This document shows positions 7,583 to 16,365 of a stretch of DNA of 64,000 nt, in pieces. The notes under the pieces were generated by a model that saw nothing but the letters and a program-made list of their open reading frames with translations, did no database searches and was not told where the DNA came from. This DNA comes from Planctobacterium marinum (GTDB lineage: Bacteria; Pseudomonadota; Gammaproteobacteria; Enterobacterales; Alteromonadaceae). How positions within the stretch are numbered: the first letter of the stretch is position 1; each line of letters begins with the position of its first letter. Location: contig NZ_AP027272.1 in NCBI RefSeq assembly GCF_036322805.1, positions 1,116,001 to 1,180,000 on the forward strand, read 5' to 3'. A program made the position numbers and the translations under genes.

Positions 7583-10303
7583 ATGAACTCCAAAAGGTTT
7601 GCCTTGTGTGCCATTGCCCTTGCGCTGGCAGGGTGTGGTACAGGCTCAGACTCAGACAATAACCCCAACAGTCGGGGTTCAATCGCTTTACAAGGAATTG
7701 CGCAAACAGGTGAAACCCTCACGGCAACCGTATCAGATCCTGATGGAATATCTGGTGCGGTTAGTTACATCTGGTACGCCGATGGCGAAATCATTGAAGG
7801 TGCTAGCGGGGCTTCTTTTACGCTTACTGATGCGCAAATTGGTCTTCCAATTACTGTGCAGGCATTTTACACCGATAATATTGGTATTAACGAATCTCAT
7901 ATCAGCACAGCGACAGATGATGTGGCAGCCATTCCTTTTGAGGGCAGTGTCGGTATAGAGGGCGATGCTCTGGTGGGCGCGACCTTGACTGCCACTGTGA
8001 GTGACGACAATGGCCTTGAAAATGCGGTAATCGCCTATCAGTGGTATGCCGATGACATGATGATCACCGACGCTGTACAGGCAAGTTTGCTGCTTACCGA
8101 GCAAGAGTTTGGCAAAGTGATTAGCGTTCAGGTGAATTATACCGATGACCGTGGTTTTACTGAATCGTTACAATCGCCGGCCACCGATGTGGTATCGCGT
8201 GTTAACACGCCGGGTAGTGTCATCATTGTTGGCACCCCAACAGTAGGTAATGTCTTGCAAGTGGAAGTCGAGGATGAAGACGGTGCAAGCGGAGACATTA
8301 GCTATCAATGGTATGCCAATGGAGAAGTTATCGCTGGAGCGGAATCTGCTACATACACTGTAGAGTCTGCTTATGTCGGGCAGGTACTGACGGTGATGGT
8401 GACCTATGTCGATGACAACGGGTTTGCAGAAGAGATTTTGTCAGAGCCTACTATCGAAGTGGCAAATGTGGCTGTCGATGAAGCCGGTAGCATAGCCATT
8501 ATTGGAGAAAAACCTTATCTGAGTTCCGCGACTCTGATGGCGCAAATTAGCGACAATAATGGTGTTGACGAAGCTAATGTCTCATATATCTGGTTCGCTG
8601 ACGAAGTTGAAATCGAAGGCGCCAACGATAAGTCCTTTACTCCCGCAGAACAAGCGGGGGCCGTTATTTCGGTTATGGCCAGCTATACAGATAATGACGG
8701 CTTTAGTGATACGGTGAGCGCAACCTTAGATGGCGTGATATTTACCCAAGTTGTATCAGATGCAATCGCCCTTACCAATGCTGTGAATAGTGGTTTATCC
8801 GATAGCAGTGTCATTGGCCTCAATAGCAATGTCTACACCGAGCTCGATGAAATCAGTTTGACCACCGGTGTGGTGCTCAAAGCGGTGGAGGAACAAACTC
8901 CGGTGATCACCGGTGAAATTTGCATTCACGTCGCAGATGGCGTTAGCGGTGCAGGTATTGAAGGAATTGCGTTTAGCGATATTGATATCAAGCCAGAATC
9001 CACCTGCGCGACAGAACAAGATGCAATCATTTACTCTGAGGGTGAAAGCTTTGTCTTTACACAAAATACCCTGTCAGATGATCAGTCAGAGTTAAATCAA
9101 AGCGAGATGCATTGGTTAATGATCGCTGGCAACGATGCACTGATCGAGCGCAACAGCTTCTCAGGCCGAAATCATGCAGAAAAAGGGGCGGTGATTAAAC
9201 TGGCATCTTCTGGTTCAGGCCATGTGATCCAATACAATCTGTTTAGCAACAGCAGCGACAATCCGAATTTTGACGACTCTAGTTTGTACCTCATCAATTT
9301 GGGCAGCACTACAGGCAGTGATTCAGCGGACATGGCTAATTTTACGGTACAATACAATCGCGTTGAAAACTTTGTCACCGGACGTCGCATGATGCGAGTG
9401 CAAACCAGTGGTGCAACCATTCACGGTAATACGGTAGTCGACGTTAACGGCGGGATTTCTCTGGAAGACGGCGGATTTAATACGGTGACGGATAACATCA
9501 TTATTCGCACCACGGATATCGATAGTTCCAATGACAGACCCAGCGGTGTTTTGATGACACCCATGGGACATACGGTTGAAAATAACTACATAGCAGGTAT
9601 CCGCTCTACTAACAAAGAGGCGGGTGGTATCGTGTTTACGGCTAACCCATTCTCGCAAGCCGATGGCGGTGTACCTAACGCGGGCAACCAGGCCATTCTT
9701 GACGGTACTGGTGACTTAACCTTGTCAGTGAAAAACAACACAGTGTTGAACTCCATTCAACCCATCGTGTTCAGCACGGAAATAGGCTCTAGAGCGCCAG
9801 TTGGGGATTGCGATGAACTGACGGCCGACAATTCTCCGGTATTGTATGGCTTAACCAAGAATTTCTTTGTCATCGATTTTGACGCCAACTTGATTGCCAA
9901 TGGATTAAATGATGATCCGCTAGCACAAGGCTTATTCTTGCCCTTTGATGCCAGTAGCAGCGATCACTCCTTCGAATACGATTGTGACTTGATCAACCAC
10001 GGCGAATCATTGTTTTCCAATAACTTTGGTTTTAGTGATAGTTATGCCTCTGGTGATGTGGAAGATGATTATTGGGTGGATATCCGAAATATTAACGGCA
10101 ACGGTAGCTTTGAGAGTGATGGGGCAGTCGATCAAGACCCGGCAGCCAATGGCAAAGAAGCGCCTGAGCTTGTTACCGCAGACAACACGTTGACCGAGAC
10201 CGATCCAAACGGCGCACAGGCGATTGCCGGGGCCAAAGGCTTATACTATATCACTGCGGACCAGGTTGGCGCGGGCTCTACCTGGATGGCCAACGATGAT
10301 TAA
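7583..10303 (+). CDS. Outer-membrane lipoprotein: four Ig-like repeats plus PL6-type beta-helix lacking catalytic residues
   Basis: A 906-residue lipoprotein. The lipobox LAGC puts the lipidated Cys at residue 18; the next residue is Gly, so outer-membrane sorting is expected. Residues about 32-395 hold four repeats of about 90 residues with the recurring pattern GxTLTA..SDxxG..SYxWYADG...YTDxxGF. Residues about 400-905 form a parallel beta-helix resembling PL6 (chondroitinase B/alginate lyase). The PL6 Lys-Arg catalytic pair should lie 21 residues apart; the matching positions are Gln607 and Glu628, and the Glu of the EII motif is Arg602. It is probably a surface alginate-binding protein working with the TonB receptor 87 bp downstream, rather than a lyase. 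An active but divergent enzyme cannot be excluded. Confidence 0.78.
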   Translation: MNSKRFALCAIALALAGCGTGSDSDNNPNSRGSIALQGIAQTGETLTATVSDPDGISGAVSYIWYADGEIIEGASGASFTLTDAQIGLPITVQAFYTDNIGINESHISTATDDVAAIPFEGSVGIEGDALVGATLTATVSDDNGLENAVIAYQWYADDMMITDAVQASLLLTEQEFGKVISVQVNYTDDRGFTESLQSPATDVVSRVNTPGSVIIVGTPTVGNVLQVEVEDEDGASGDISYQWYANGEVIAGAESATYTVESAYVGQVLTVMVTYVDDNGFAEEILSEPTIEVANVAVDEAGSIAIIGEKPYLSSATLMAQISDNNGVDEANVSYIWFADEVEIEGANDKSFTPAEQAGAVISVMASYTDNDGFSDTVSATLDGVIFTQVVSDAIALTNAVNSGLSDSSVIGLNSNVYTELDEISLTTGVVLKAVEEQTPVITGEICIHVADGVSGAGIEGIAFSDIDIKPESTCATEQDAIIYSEGESFVFTQNTLSDDQSELNQSEMHWLMIAGNDALIERNSFSGRNHAEKGAVIKLASSGSGHVIQYNLFSNSSDNPNFDDSSLYLINLGSTTGSDSADMANFTVQYNRVENFVTGRRMMRVQTSGATIHGNTVVDVNGGISLEDGGFNTVTDNIIIRTTDIDSSNDRPSGVLMTPMGHTVENNYIAGIRSTNKEAGGIVFTANPFSQADGGVPNAGNQAILDGTGDLTLSVKNNTVLNSIQPIVFSTEIGSRAPVGDCDELTADNSPVLYGLTKNFFVIDFDANLIANGLNDDPLAQGLFLPFDASSSDHSFEYDCDLINHGESLFSNNFGFSDSYASGDVEDDYWVDIRNINGNGSFESDGAVDQDPAANGKEAPELVTADNTLTETDPNGAQAIAGAKGLYYITADQVGAGSTWMANDD

Positions 10304-10390
10304 GTGTGTGGCAATGAAGTTAAGTGATTTCCTTTTTTTAAACGACAGTTTGCCTTTAGTGAACGCAATTAAGATATCGGAGTAACAACC

Positions 10391-13300
10391 ATGTCGTTTC
10401 CAATAGAACAATTAAAGACGAATGTAAACAATACCAAATTGACACTTTCTCCTGTGGCGACCAGTTTAAAGATTTGTCTGATGGCAGGTATGGCTAATTT
10501 TGCTTCCGGCACTTTGCACGCTCAGGAAAGTCAGGCTGAAGTAGAGCAAGAAGAAGCTGAAGTGATTGAGGTGGTAGGCACCCGAAAAACCATTCAGGAT
10601 CAAATCTCAATCAAGCGCGAAGCCACCACGGTGGTGGATGGTTTATCTGCTGAAGATATCGGTGATTTACCGGCTTTATCCATTGGTGAAGCCCTGGAAT
10701 CCATTACCGGTGCTGCGTCCCATAGAGAAAATGGTGGTGCCACTGAAATCACCATTCGCGGTCTTGGACCGTTCTTGAGCGCCACTCATATTAATGGGCG
10801 CGAGGCCACCAATGGCAGTGGTGATCGCTCGGTGAATTTTTCTCAGTTCCCGTCAGAACTGGTGAAGAAAGTGGCTATTTATAAAACTCAAGACGCCTCA
10901 ATGATTGAGGGCGGGGTTGCCGGCGTGGTTTCTCTTGAAACTCTCAGACCTTTGGATTTCGGGAAACAACGAGTGCAGGGTGAAGTGAAACTGAACTACA
11001 ACCCGGATGAGCAGAATGTTGAAAACGCTTTGCAGAGTGATCTAGGTTATCGCGGCACGTTCAGTTATGTTGATCAATTCCTACTGGATAACGGGCAGGC
11101 TGTCGGCTTGTCATTTGGTGTTCAACGCCAGGATATCTCTCAGCCTGAAGCTGAATATCGCAGCTCCAGCCCAACAGGTTCCTCTTTGTGGGCGTGTCTT
11201 AACGATCCCTACAATACTAATGAAGGTTTTTATCGCAGCAGTGCTGGCGATTGTGAGGACCAGGTGAGCGGCAGTCGCAATCAAGGCTACAATACTGATA
11301 TCGACCCGGCCACCGGGCAGGCGGAAAGTGCCGGTACTCCGTATGCGTGGACCGGCAGTAGCCGTAGTTATCGCCAGAACGAAACTTCGGATGAACGTGA
11401 TGCGCTGTTTTTTGCCGTACAATATCAGCCTCGTGATGACTGGGAAATTAATCTGGATGCGCAGTTCTCGGATCGCATTCAATCTGAAGCGCGACATGAT
11501 CTGGTATGGCTACAAAAACGCGCTACTCCAGGCGTTACCGGACCTACGTTGGTGACCAATCAAGTGGGCGGAATCTTACATTGGGAGGGTGAAGAGCGAT
11601 TCGAGTCAGCAGGAGAACAGTTCTCACGTGAAGAAAATTATCGCGGTGTAGGTTTGAATGTTGAGCACTTTGCTACCGATAAACTGGCGTTAACCTTTGA
11701 TGTTTCTTACTCTCAAACTAAGCGTGAAGAGTTGCAAATATCTAACCGAGGCCGTACCTCAAACAGGCCTTTTTTCACCTGGGATATGGGCGAGTACATT
11801 CCACATATCACAGTGACGGACTTTGATGTTACCGATATCAGCAACTTCACTGACAGTTTACGTACCCGAATCGACAGAGAGAACGTTCGAGAGAATGAAG
11901 TCGTCGGGGCGAGACTGGATTTCGACTATGAGTTAGACGGTGGTGCCTTTACCAATATTGAAGGGGGGATTCGTGCGTCAGAAATGACCTTTGTGCAATT
12001 TGGTGGCACTCAGGGTAATGGCTCACGTACACAATATACTTTGGACACTGGCGTGACTTCGGCACTTGATGTGTTACAAGGCTGCCAGATAGCATTCCCG
12101 GAAAGCAGCTTTTTATCCAGCGTCTCGGATGGCAATTTGATTACTCATGTTGATGCATCAGGCAATGTGGTGGAAAGCGGCACGGGAGCCTCCTGGGCTA
12201 CCTATGATAACGTTTGTTTTTCGCAAGCGCTGGTGGTGTCCAACGGTGGTGAGTTTGCCTATCCACAAGTGCAATATGAAAACGCGGGTACTATCGACGT
12301 AACGGAGAAAACCACGGCAGCTTACATCATGGCTAATTATGATACTGAGCTGTGGGACAAGGTGGTTCGCGGTAATTTTGGTGTGCGTCTGGTGGATACC
12401 GACGTGACCTCAATTGGCTTTAGAAATTCTTTTGAAGTTGTCGCAGATGATGCGGGCTTTTTGAGCATCGTTTCAGGCGATTCACTGGAGCGCATTGAGG
12501 GAGGCGGTGATTATTTCGAAGTATTGCCCAGCTTTAACTTCGTTATGGATTACAGCGATACCATTTTAATGCGTGCCGGCATCTATCGAGGTATGTCTAG
12601 AGTTGATCCCGGTGACATGGGATACAATCGTTCATTTATCACGGATGAATCTAATCCTGTCTCTCTATCGGACTTATTCGTTGCGGCGAATGGTTCAGGT
12701 AACCCGGACAGCCAACCTTTAATGTCCTGGAATTACGACTTAGCATTAGAGTATTACCCCAATGAGGATACGATTTTTGCCCTCAGTTTGTACTATAAAC
12801 AATTCCAAGGTGGCTTTCAGCAACAAACCGTCATTGAGGACTTTGTGGTTGATGGTCAGACAGTGGCGTTACCTATTACCAATTCAGTAACCAGTGATGA
12901 AACAAGCAATTTGTTCGGCGTAGAAGCATCAGTGGCGTACCGCTGGGAGAGTGGTTTAGGGGTTAAACTCGGTTATAACTATGCCGATACCGATTTTGAA
13001 TTTGAAGACAGTAATTATGGCAATACTTTCGTTACTGATGTGAATGGTACGGCCACGCAACTAACTGACGGCATTATTCCGCCTGGCTCAGTACCGGGAT
13101 TCTCGGAGCATGTATTCAGTGGCCAGCTGTATTACCAAATAGGTGATCTGGATACCGCCATTATTTACAAGTATCGCAGTGAGTATTTCCAGCCCTATAC
13201 CAGTAACGGTACACGCTTGCGTTACGTTGATGAAGTTGGCGTATGGGAGATGCGAGCGTCTTACAAGGTCAACAAAAATATTCGGGTAAAACTGGAAGCT

Positions 13301-13411
13301 ATCAACCTGTTTAGCGCGCCTAAGTCACAAGATTATTATGTCCAGGATAACCTGGGTGAAGTTAATGATTATGGCCCTAGACTGTTCGCCGGGATTAGTT
13401 TCAAGTATTAA
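10391..13411 (+). CDS. TonB-dependent receptor (alginate oligosaccharide uptake, inferred)
   Basis: A 1006-residue outer-membrane receptor. A long signal region ends near AQES. The plug domain follows (VVDGLSAEDIGDLPALSIGEALE, then TIRGLGPFLSATHINGRE), then a 22-strand barrel ending in the aromatic FAGISFKY. It resembles the TonB-Xanth-Caul (TIGR01782) group that imports oligosaccharides in Alteromonadales. GGAG lies 8 nt before the ATG. The lipoprotein upstream is probably its partner. A strong hairpin terminator begins 26 bp after the stop. The alginate substrate is inferred from position only. Confidence 0.88.
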   Translation: MSFPIEQLKTNVNNTKLTLSPVATSLKICLMAGMANFASGTLHAQESQAEVEQEEAEVIEVVGTRKTIQDQISIKREATTVVDGLSAEDIGDLPALSIGEALESITGAASHRENGGATEITIRGLGPFLSATHINGREATNGSGDRSVNFSQFPSELVKKVAIYKTQDASMIEGGVAGVVSLETLRPLDFGKQRVQGEVKLNYNPDEQNVENALQSDLGYRGTFSYVDQFLLDNGQAVGLSFGVQRQDISQPEAEYRSSSPTGSSLWACLNDPYNTNEGFYRSSAGDCEDQVSGSRNQGYNTDIDPATGQAESAGTPYAWTGSSRSYRQNETSDERDALFFAVQYQPRDDWEINLDAQFSDRIQSEARHDLVWLQKRATPGVTGPTLVTNQVGGILHWEGEERFESAGEQFSREENYRGVGLNVEHFATDKLALTFDVSYSQTKREELQISNRGRTSNRPFFTWDMGEYIPHITVTDFDVTDISNFTDSLRTRIDRENVRENEVVGARLDFDYELDGGAFTNIEGGIRASEMTFVQFGGTQGNGSRTQYTLDTGVTSALDVLQGCQIAFPESSFLSSVSDGNLITHVDASGNVVESGTGASWATYDNVCFSQALVVSNGGEFAYPQVQYENAGTIDVTEKTTAAYIMANYDTELWDKVVRGNFGVRLVDTDVTSIGFRNSFEVVADDAGFLSIVSGDSLERIEGGGDYFEVLPSFNFVMDYSDTILMRAGIYRGMSRVDPGDMGYNRSFITDESNPVSLSDLFVAANGSGNPDSQPLMSWNYDLALEYYPNEDTIFALSLYYKQFQGGFQQQTVIEDFVVDGQTVALPITNSVTSDETSNLFGVEASVAYRWESGLGVKLGYNYADTDFEFEDSNYGNTFVTDVNGTATQLTDGIIPPGSVPGFSEHVFSGQLYYQIGDLDTAIIYKYRSEYFQPYTSNGTRLRYVDEVGVWEMRASYKVNKNIRVKLEAINLFSAPKSQDYYVQDNLGEVNDYGPRLFAGISFKY

Positions 13412-13437
13412 CCTTTAGTTACCAGGGTAAGGTTATA

Positions 13438-13459
13438 GGGGCTTTTAAGCCCCTTTTTT
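13438..13459 (+). terminator. Rho-independent terminator after TonB receptor
   Basis: GGGGCTT (13438-13444) pairs with AAGCCCC (13447-13453) around a 2-nt loop, followed by six T. It lies 26 bp after the receptor stop codon. Confidence 0.9.
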
Positions 13460-13744
13460 GGGTTCTATACCACTTGTTTTAGAGGGTGTTACCGGAGATG
13501 ACATTGCTTGTTAAATATCAAAATATAGCCATTTTGTGTTGATTTACCGGGGCACTGACGTGCCTTGAGAATCCTTCTAAGCCCTTGACTCGCAAAGCGT
13601 AAGTAACTGTAAGTCACGAGGCGCTCTGCCTTGAAAGCAACATAGTTTAAACCTTTGATGTTGTTTTAATGGGGTATCAGGTGCGTTTAACAGGGGAGGT
13701 TCTTCGGAAAGCCAAGGTTGGTTAAAGTGGCGAATATCAAAAAC
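13460..13744. other. Gene-free spacer between convergent units
   Basis: About 285 bp between the receptor terminator and that of the minus-strand lyase. I see no open frame with coding character and no known RNA. There is a short direct repeat (GTAAGT twice near 13601-13615), GCCTTGA twice, and CAACAT/ATGTTG arms near 13642-13667. Nothing firm can be assigned. Confidence 0.4.
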
Positions 13745-13772
13745 TTAGAAAGGGCAGCGTGACAACTGCCCT
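13745..13772 (-). terminator. Terminator of the minus-strand alginate lyase
   Basis: On the minus strand AGGGCAG (13772-13766) pairs with CTGCCCT (13757-13751) and is followed by a short T-rich run. It sits just past the lyase stop. Confidence 0.65.
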
Positions 13773-13787
13773 AGTTGAAGCGGGGCG

Positions 13788-14852
13788 CTATTCAGTAGAG
13801 GCGGGAGGCAGCAGAACTAATTTCGCAAAGCTGACACTCACGTAATCACCGTTCTCCTTATCCGTTTTCCAATCTCCAGTACCTTCGCAACCTGCGTACC
13901 AGAATCCCTCTCGATCTTTAACGCTGCATTGGTTGTATGCGCCTGCTTTAAAGTAATGCCAGTCACCGGCATAGCCCGCTGGATTATCTTTGTCATCTAC
14001 CTTGCCATAGGCGTCAACGTTGTCCGCTAAGTTGATTTCATACTGCATCTTAGGGTGACCTTCGGCCTCGAAAGTCAGGTGCATGATATTACCTTTGACG
14101 TTAACTTCGTAACTGAAGAATTCACCCAGGGCAATCCCTTTGTCACCGGGTGCTTGGGAATTCTCCCAGGTGTTGCCCCATACCGGATAGGCGATATCTG
14201 TGCGGTCCGGATTATCTTTTTCCAGATTGCGTTCATAAGTCCAGAATACTGAACCTGTATCATGCTCTGGCCACTTTTTGTAATAAATTTTTAGTGGTTC
14301 ATTGCCCCAACCAAACCCCGTGTTGTCTTTCATCAATTGCTTGTCTTTCCCGGCGTGGATCTGGCCAACCACCACCGAATAAGCAGGAAACTTTTCGGGC
14401 AGCTGCGCATTCCGAGCTACATGATTCACTTTCAGGGTTGCCTGTAAAATGCCGCCAGTGGCGCCAAATTTTTCAGCAGAGGTATGAGCTTGTAAAGCAA
14501 AATTATTGCCAGGGGCTTTGGTTTTGATTTTTTTGTTGGTGCCGCGCAGCATTTGACGTAATTCACTACGCGTATTGGTGGAGGATACGGTGGTAACGGC
14601 TTTATTCGGAGCCTGAAACACCAGTAAACCAGATTGGTCTACATAAAAGTAATCCTCGTGGCGATATTGCTGGATAGCAGCAACGTCAATTTCGTCCACT
14701 TTCCCGTTCTTATCCAGATCCATAGGAAGCGTTATTTTCCAGTGGCCTAAATCGAACTTTTCAGCTGGGTATACGGGCTCGGCAAGTGAATTGTGGGCAA
14801 ACAATCCTGCTACGGAAAAGGCTAACAATGAATGATTAAACTTTAAATGCAT
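13788..14852 (-). CDS. Second secreted alginate lyase, PL7/PL18 type
   Basis: I take the start at 14852, giving 354 residues; two in-frame ATGs lie upstream (14867, 14885). GAGG stands 6 nt before the chosen ATG, and the protein then opens with a good signal peptide (MHLKFNHSLLAFSVAG...NSLA). Alginate-lyase-2 motifs are complete: RSELRQM, VVGQIHA and YFKAGAYNQ. The C-terminal segment with QCSVKDREGFWYAGCEG and the Asp-Gly-rich N-terminus resemble PL18/PL7 endolyases of Pseudoalteromonas and Vibrio. It probably depolymerises alginate outside the cell. It is transcribed divergently from the solute-binding-like gene, with an operator palindrome between them. Confidence 0.9.
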   Translation of the reverse strand: MHLKFNHSLLAFSVAGLFAHNSLAEPVYPAEKFDLGHWKITLPMDLDKNGKVDEIDVAAIQQYRHEDYFYVDQSGLLVFQAPNKAVTTVSSTNTRSELRQMLRGTNKKIKTKAPGNNFALQAHTSAEKFGATGGILQATLKVNHVARNAQLPEKFPAYSVVVGQIHAGKDKQLMKDNTGFGWGNEPLKIYYKKWPEHDTGSVFWTYERNLEKDNPDRTDIAYPVWGNTWENSQAPGDKGIALGEFFSYEVNVKGNIMHLTFEAEGHPKMQYEINLADNVDAYGKVDDKDNPAGYAGDWHYFKAGAYNQCSVKDREGFWYAGCEGTGDWKTDKENGDYVSVSFAKLVLLPPASTE

Positions 14853-14962
14853 AAGATACCTCGTCATCTTACCCTGAATGGGCATTCACGCACATTTGAA
14901 AGTTCATATCAAAAGGCGTGATGGATAAATTTAACTACCAGAACACCATTTAAACCTATCGG

Positions 14963-14985
14963 TTACCAATAATCAATATTGGTAA
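14963..14985. promoter_or_regulatory. Operator palindrome in the lyase/solute-binding divergent promoter
   Basis: A perfect 8-bp inverted repeat, TTACCAAT then 7 nt then ATTGGTAA. Its half-site is the motif repeated throughout the alginate locus. It lies between two divergent genes, so one bound repressor could control both. GntR/FCD regulators bind such TGGT..ACCA sites; assignment to the GntR protein at 20734-21465 is inference. Confidence 0.65.
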
Positions 14986-15131
14986 TAACAAATGTTGATA
15001 TTGGTTTTACATTTCTTTAAATTTGGTTTATACCTTTCTCTCACTTTTTTACCACTGTGTACCATTGCCCGTGAGCGGGCTTGAGTGCGCTTTTAGTATC
15101 TGGCTTTGTTAACTGAGAGGAGGTTGAATCT

Positions 15132-15998
15132 GTGGTTATTTGCACGTTAAGACTGTTTGTGGTTGCTTCATTGTTGGTGACGAGCCTGTTAATGAGTAAC
15201 CGGGTATATGCTCAAAATATCAAAGTAAACAAAGTGATAGGTGAAAAAGAAGAGTTGGTATTTTCCATTTTGCAATTGGCACTGCAAAAATCTAGCCCTG
15301 AGAGTCGCATTATACAGATGAATAATGAGATACCCGTAGGTAGGTTAGTGGAAGAAACCGATGCCGGCAGAATTGATTTGATGTGGGCTGGCTCGTCGAA
15401 AGAGTTGGATAACAAACTATTAGCAGTGCGTATTCCTTTGCTTAAAGGCTTACTAGGACACCGTATATTTATTATCAGGGATGGGGAGCAAACGCGTTTT
15501 GATGCCATTAAGGAGTTGTCGCAATTAAGCCGCTATAGTGCTGGGATGGGGCACTTTTGGGGCTCTACCAGAGTACTTCGCGAAGCTGGATTGCCAGTGG
15601 AGACCAGTGTTAAATACAAAAACTTATTTCACATGTTAGACGGGGGGAGATTCGACTATTTTCCCAGAGCTGCCCATGAGCCATGGTCTGAAGTGAAAGC
15701 CCATCCGGATCTAAGCCTGCAGGTAGAGAAGAAGCTACTATTGATATATCCCTACGCGATGTATTTTTATCTCAAAAAGAGCAGCTTAGAACTGCATGAA
15801 ACCCTATCAAGTGGGCTTGAATTGGCCATCGCAGATGGCAGTTTTGATGAGTTGTTTTTCAGTAACCCAATGATCAAATCCGCTGTGGAAGAGTCAGATT
15901 TCAGTCAGCGCACCGTGATGCGTATTGCCAATCCGGACATGCACCCCGACACTCCCATTGAGCGGGCTGAACTCTGGCTGGATGTTGCCAGCTTGTAA
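15132..15998 (+). CDS. Periplasmic solute-binding-like protein (SBP_bac_3-like fold)
   Basis: A 288-residue exported protein. It starts with GTG, preceded by AGGAGG with 8 nt spacing. A signal peptide covers residues 1-28, ending VYAQ. The remainder resembles the amino-acid-type periplasmic binding fold: an N-terminal strand-helix start, GRIDLMWAGSS near the hinge, and a MLDGGRFDYFPRAAHEPW segment. There is no ABC permease or ATPase nearby, so it is unlikely to serve a classical importer. It sits inside the alginate regulon with the shared operator, so it may bind an oligouronate or act in sensing. Its role is unknown. Confidence 0.65.
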   Translation: MVICTLRLFVVASLLVTSLLMSNRVYAQNIKVNKVIGEKEELVFSILQLALQKSSPESRIIQMNNEIPVGRLVEETDAGRIDLMWAGSSKELDNKLLAVRIPLLKGLLGHRIFIIRDGEQTRFDAIKELSQLSRYSAGMGHFWGSTRVLREAGLPVETSVKYKNLFHMLDGGRFDYFPRAAHEPWSEVKAHPDLSLQVEKKLLLIYPYAMYFYLKKSSLELHETLSSGLELAIADGSFDELFFSNPMIKSAVEESDFSQRTVMRIANPDMHPDTPIERAELWLDVASL

Positions 15999-16046
15999 TG
16001 TCTATCAGCATTGTTGCTTAGCAAGTGACTAACCCTGCCAAACCCA

Positions 16047-16073
16047 AAGCGGAGGATTGAGCTCCGCTTTTTT
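16047..16073 (+). terminator. Terminator after solute-binding-like gene
   Basis: AAGCGGAG (16047-16054) pairs with CTCCGCTT (16062-16069) across a 7-nt loop and runs into six T. It lies 49 bp after the stop. Confidence 0.88.
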
Positions 16074-16365
16074 ATTCCCTTGCGCTTATCTCTTGTTTTA
16101 AACCCTCCAAAAAACACTTTTTCCTATCTTCAGCAATGCTCCAGATAAACTTTAATTATACCAATAACTTAGGCTTTGGTTTCCTTTCCTCCTTTAATTT
16201 TGGTTATTGGTAATATCTAAATGTGATTTAGTGGTAAGTTAAAATGTTAACCAAAAGGTTGACCAAATAGAGTTCCAGTGTAAATATAATGTGAATTCTT
16301 TGTAAACCAATCAGTTTGAAGGCAGAGAATTCCTTTTTAACAAGCAACACACACTGGAAACAAAA
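16074..16365 (+). promoter_or_regulatory. Promoter/operator region of second TonB receptor
   Basis: AT-rich and gene-free. Motif copies occur at 16158-16168 (ATACCAATAAC, reverse orientation) and 16206-16216 (ATTGGTAATAT), with further TGGTAA/TTAACCA-like half-sites up to about 16265. This matches the other alginate promoters, so I infer the same regulator controls the receptor. Confidence 0.6.

Noticed and set aside
7583-10303. Active PL6 alginate lyase
   Set aside because: The Lys-Arg pair and calcium Glu are replaced at matching positions, so I report it as a probable binding protein.
13460-13744. Possible small RNA or mobile remnant
   Set aside because: Only short weak repeats are seen; no promoter, conserved fold or coding frame could be supported.
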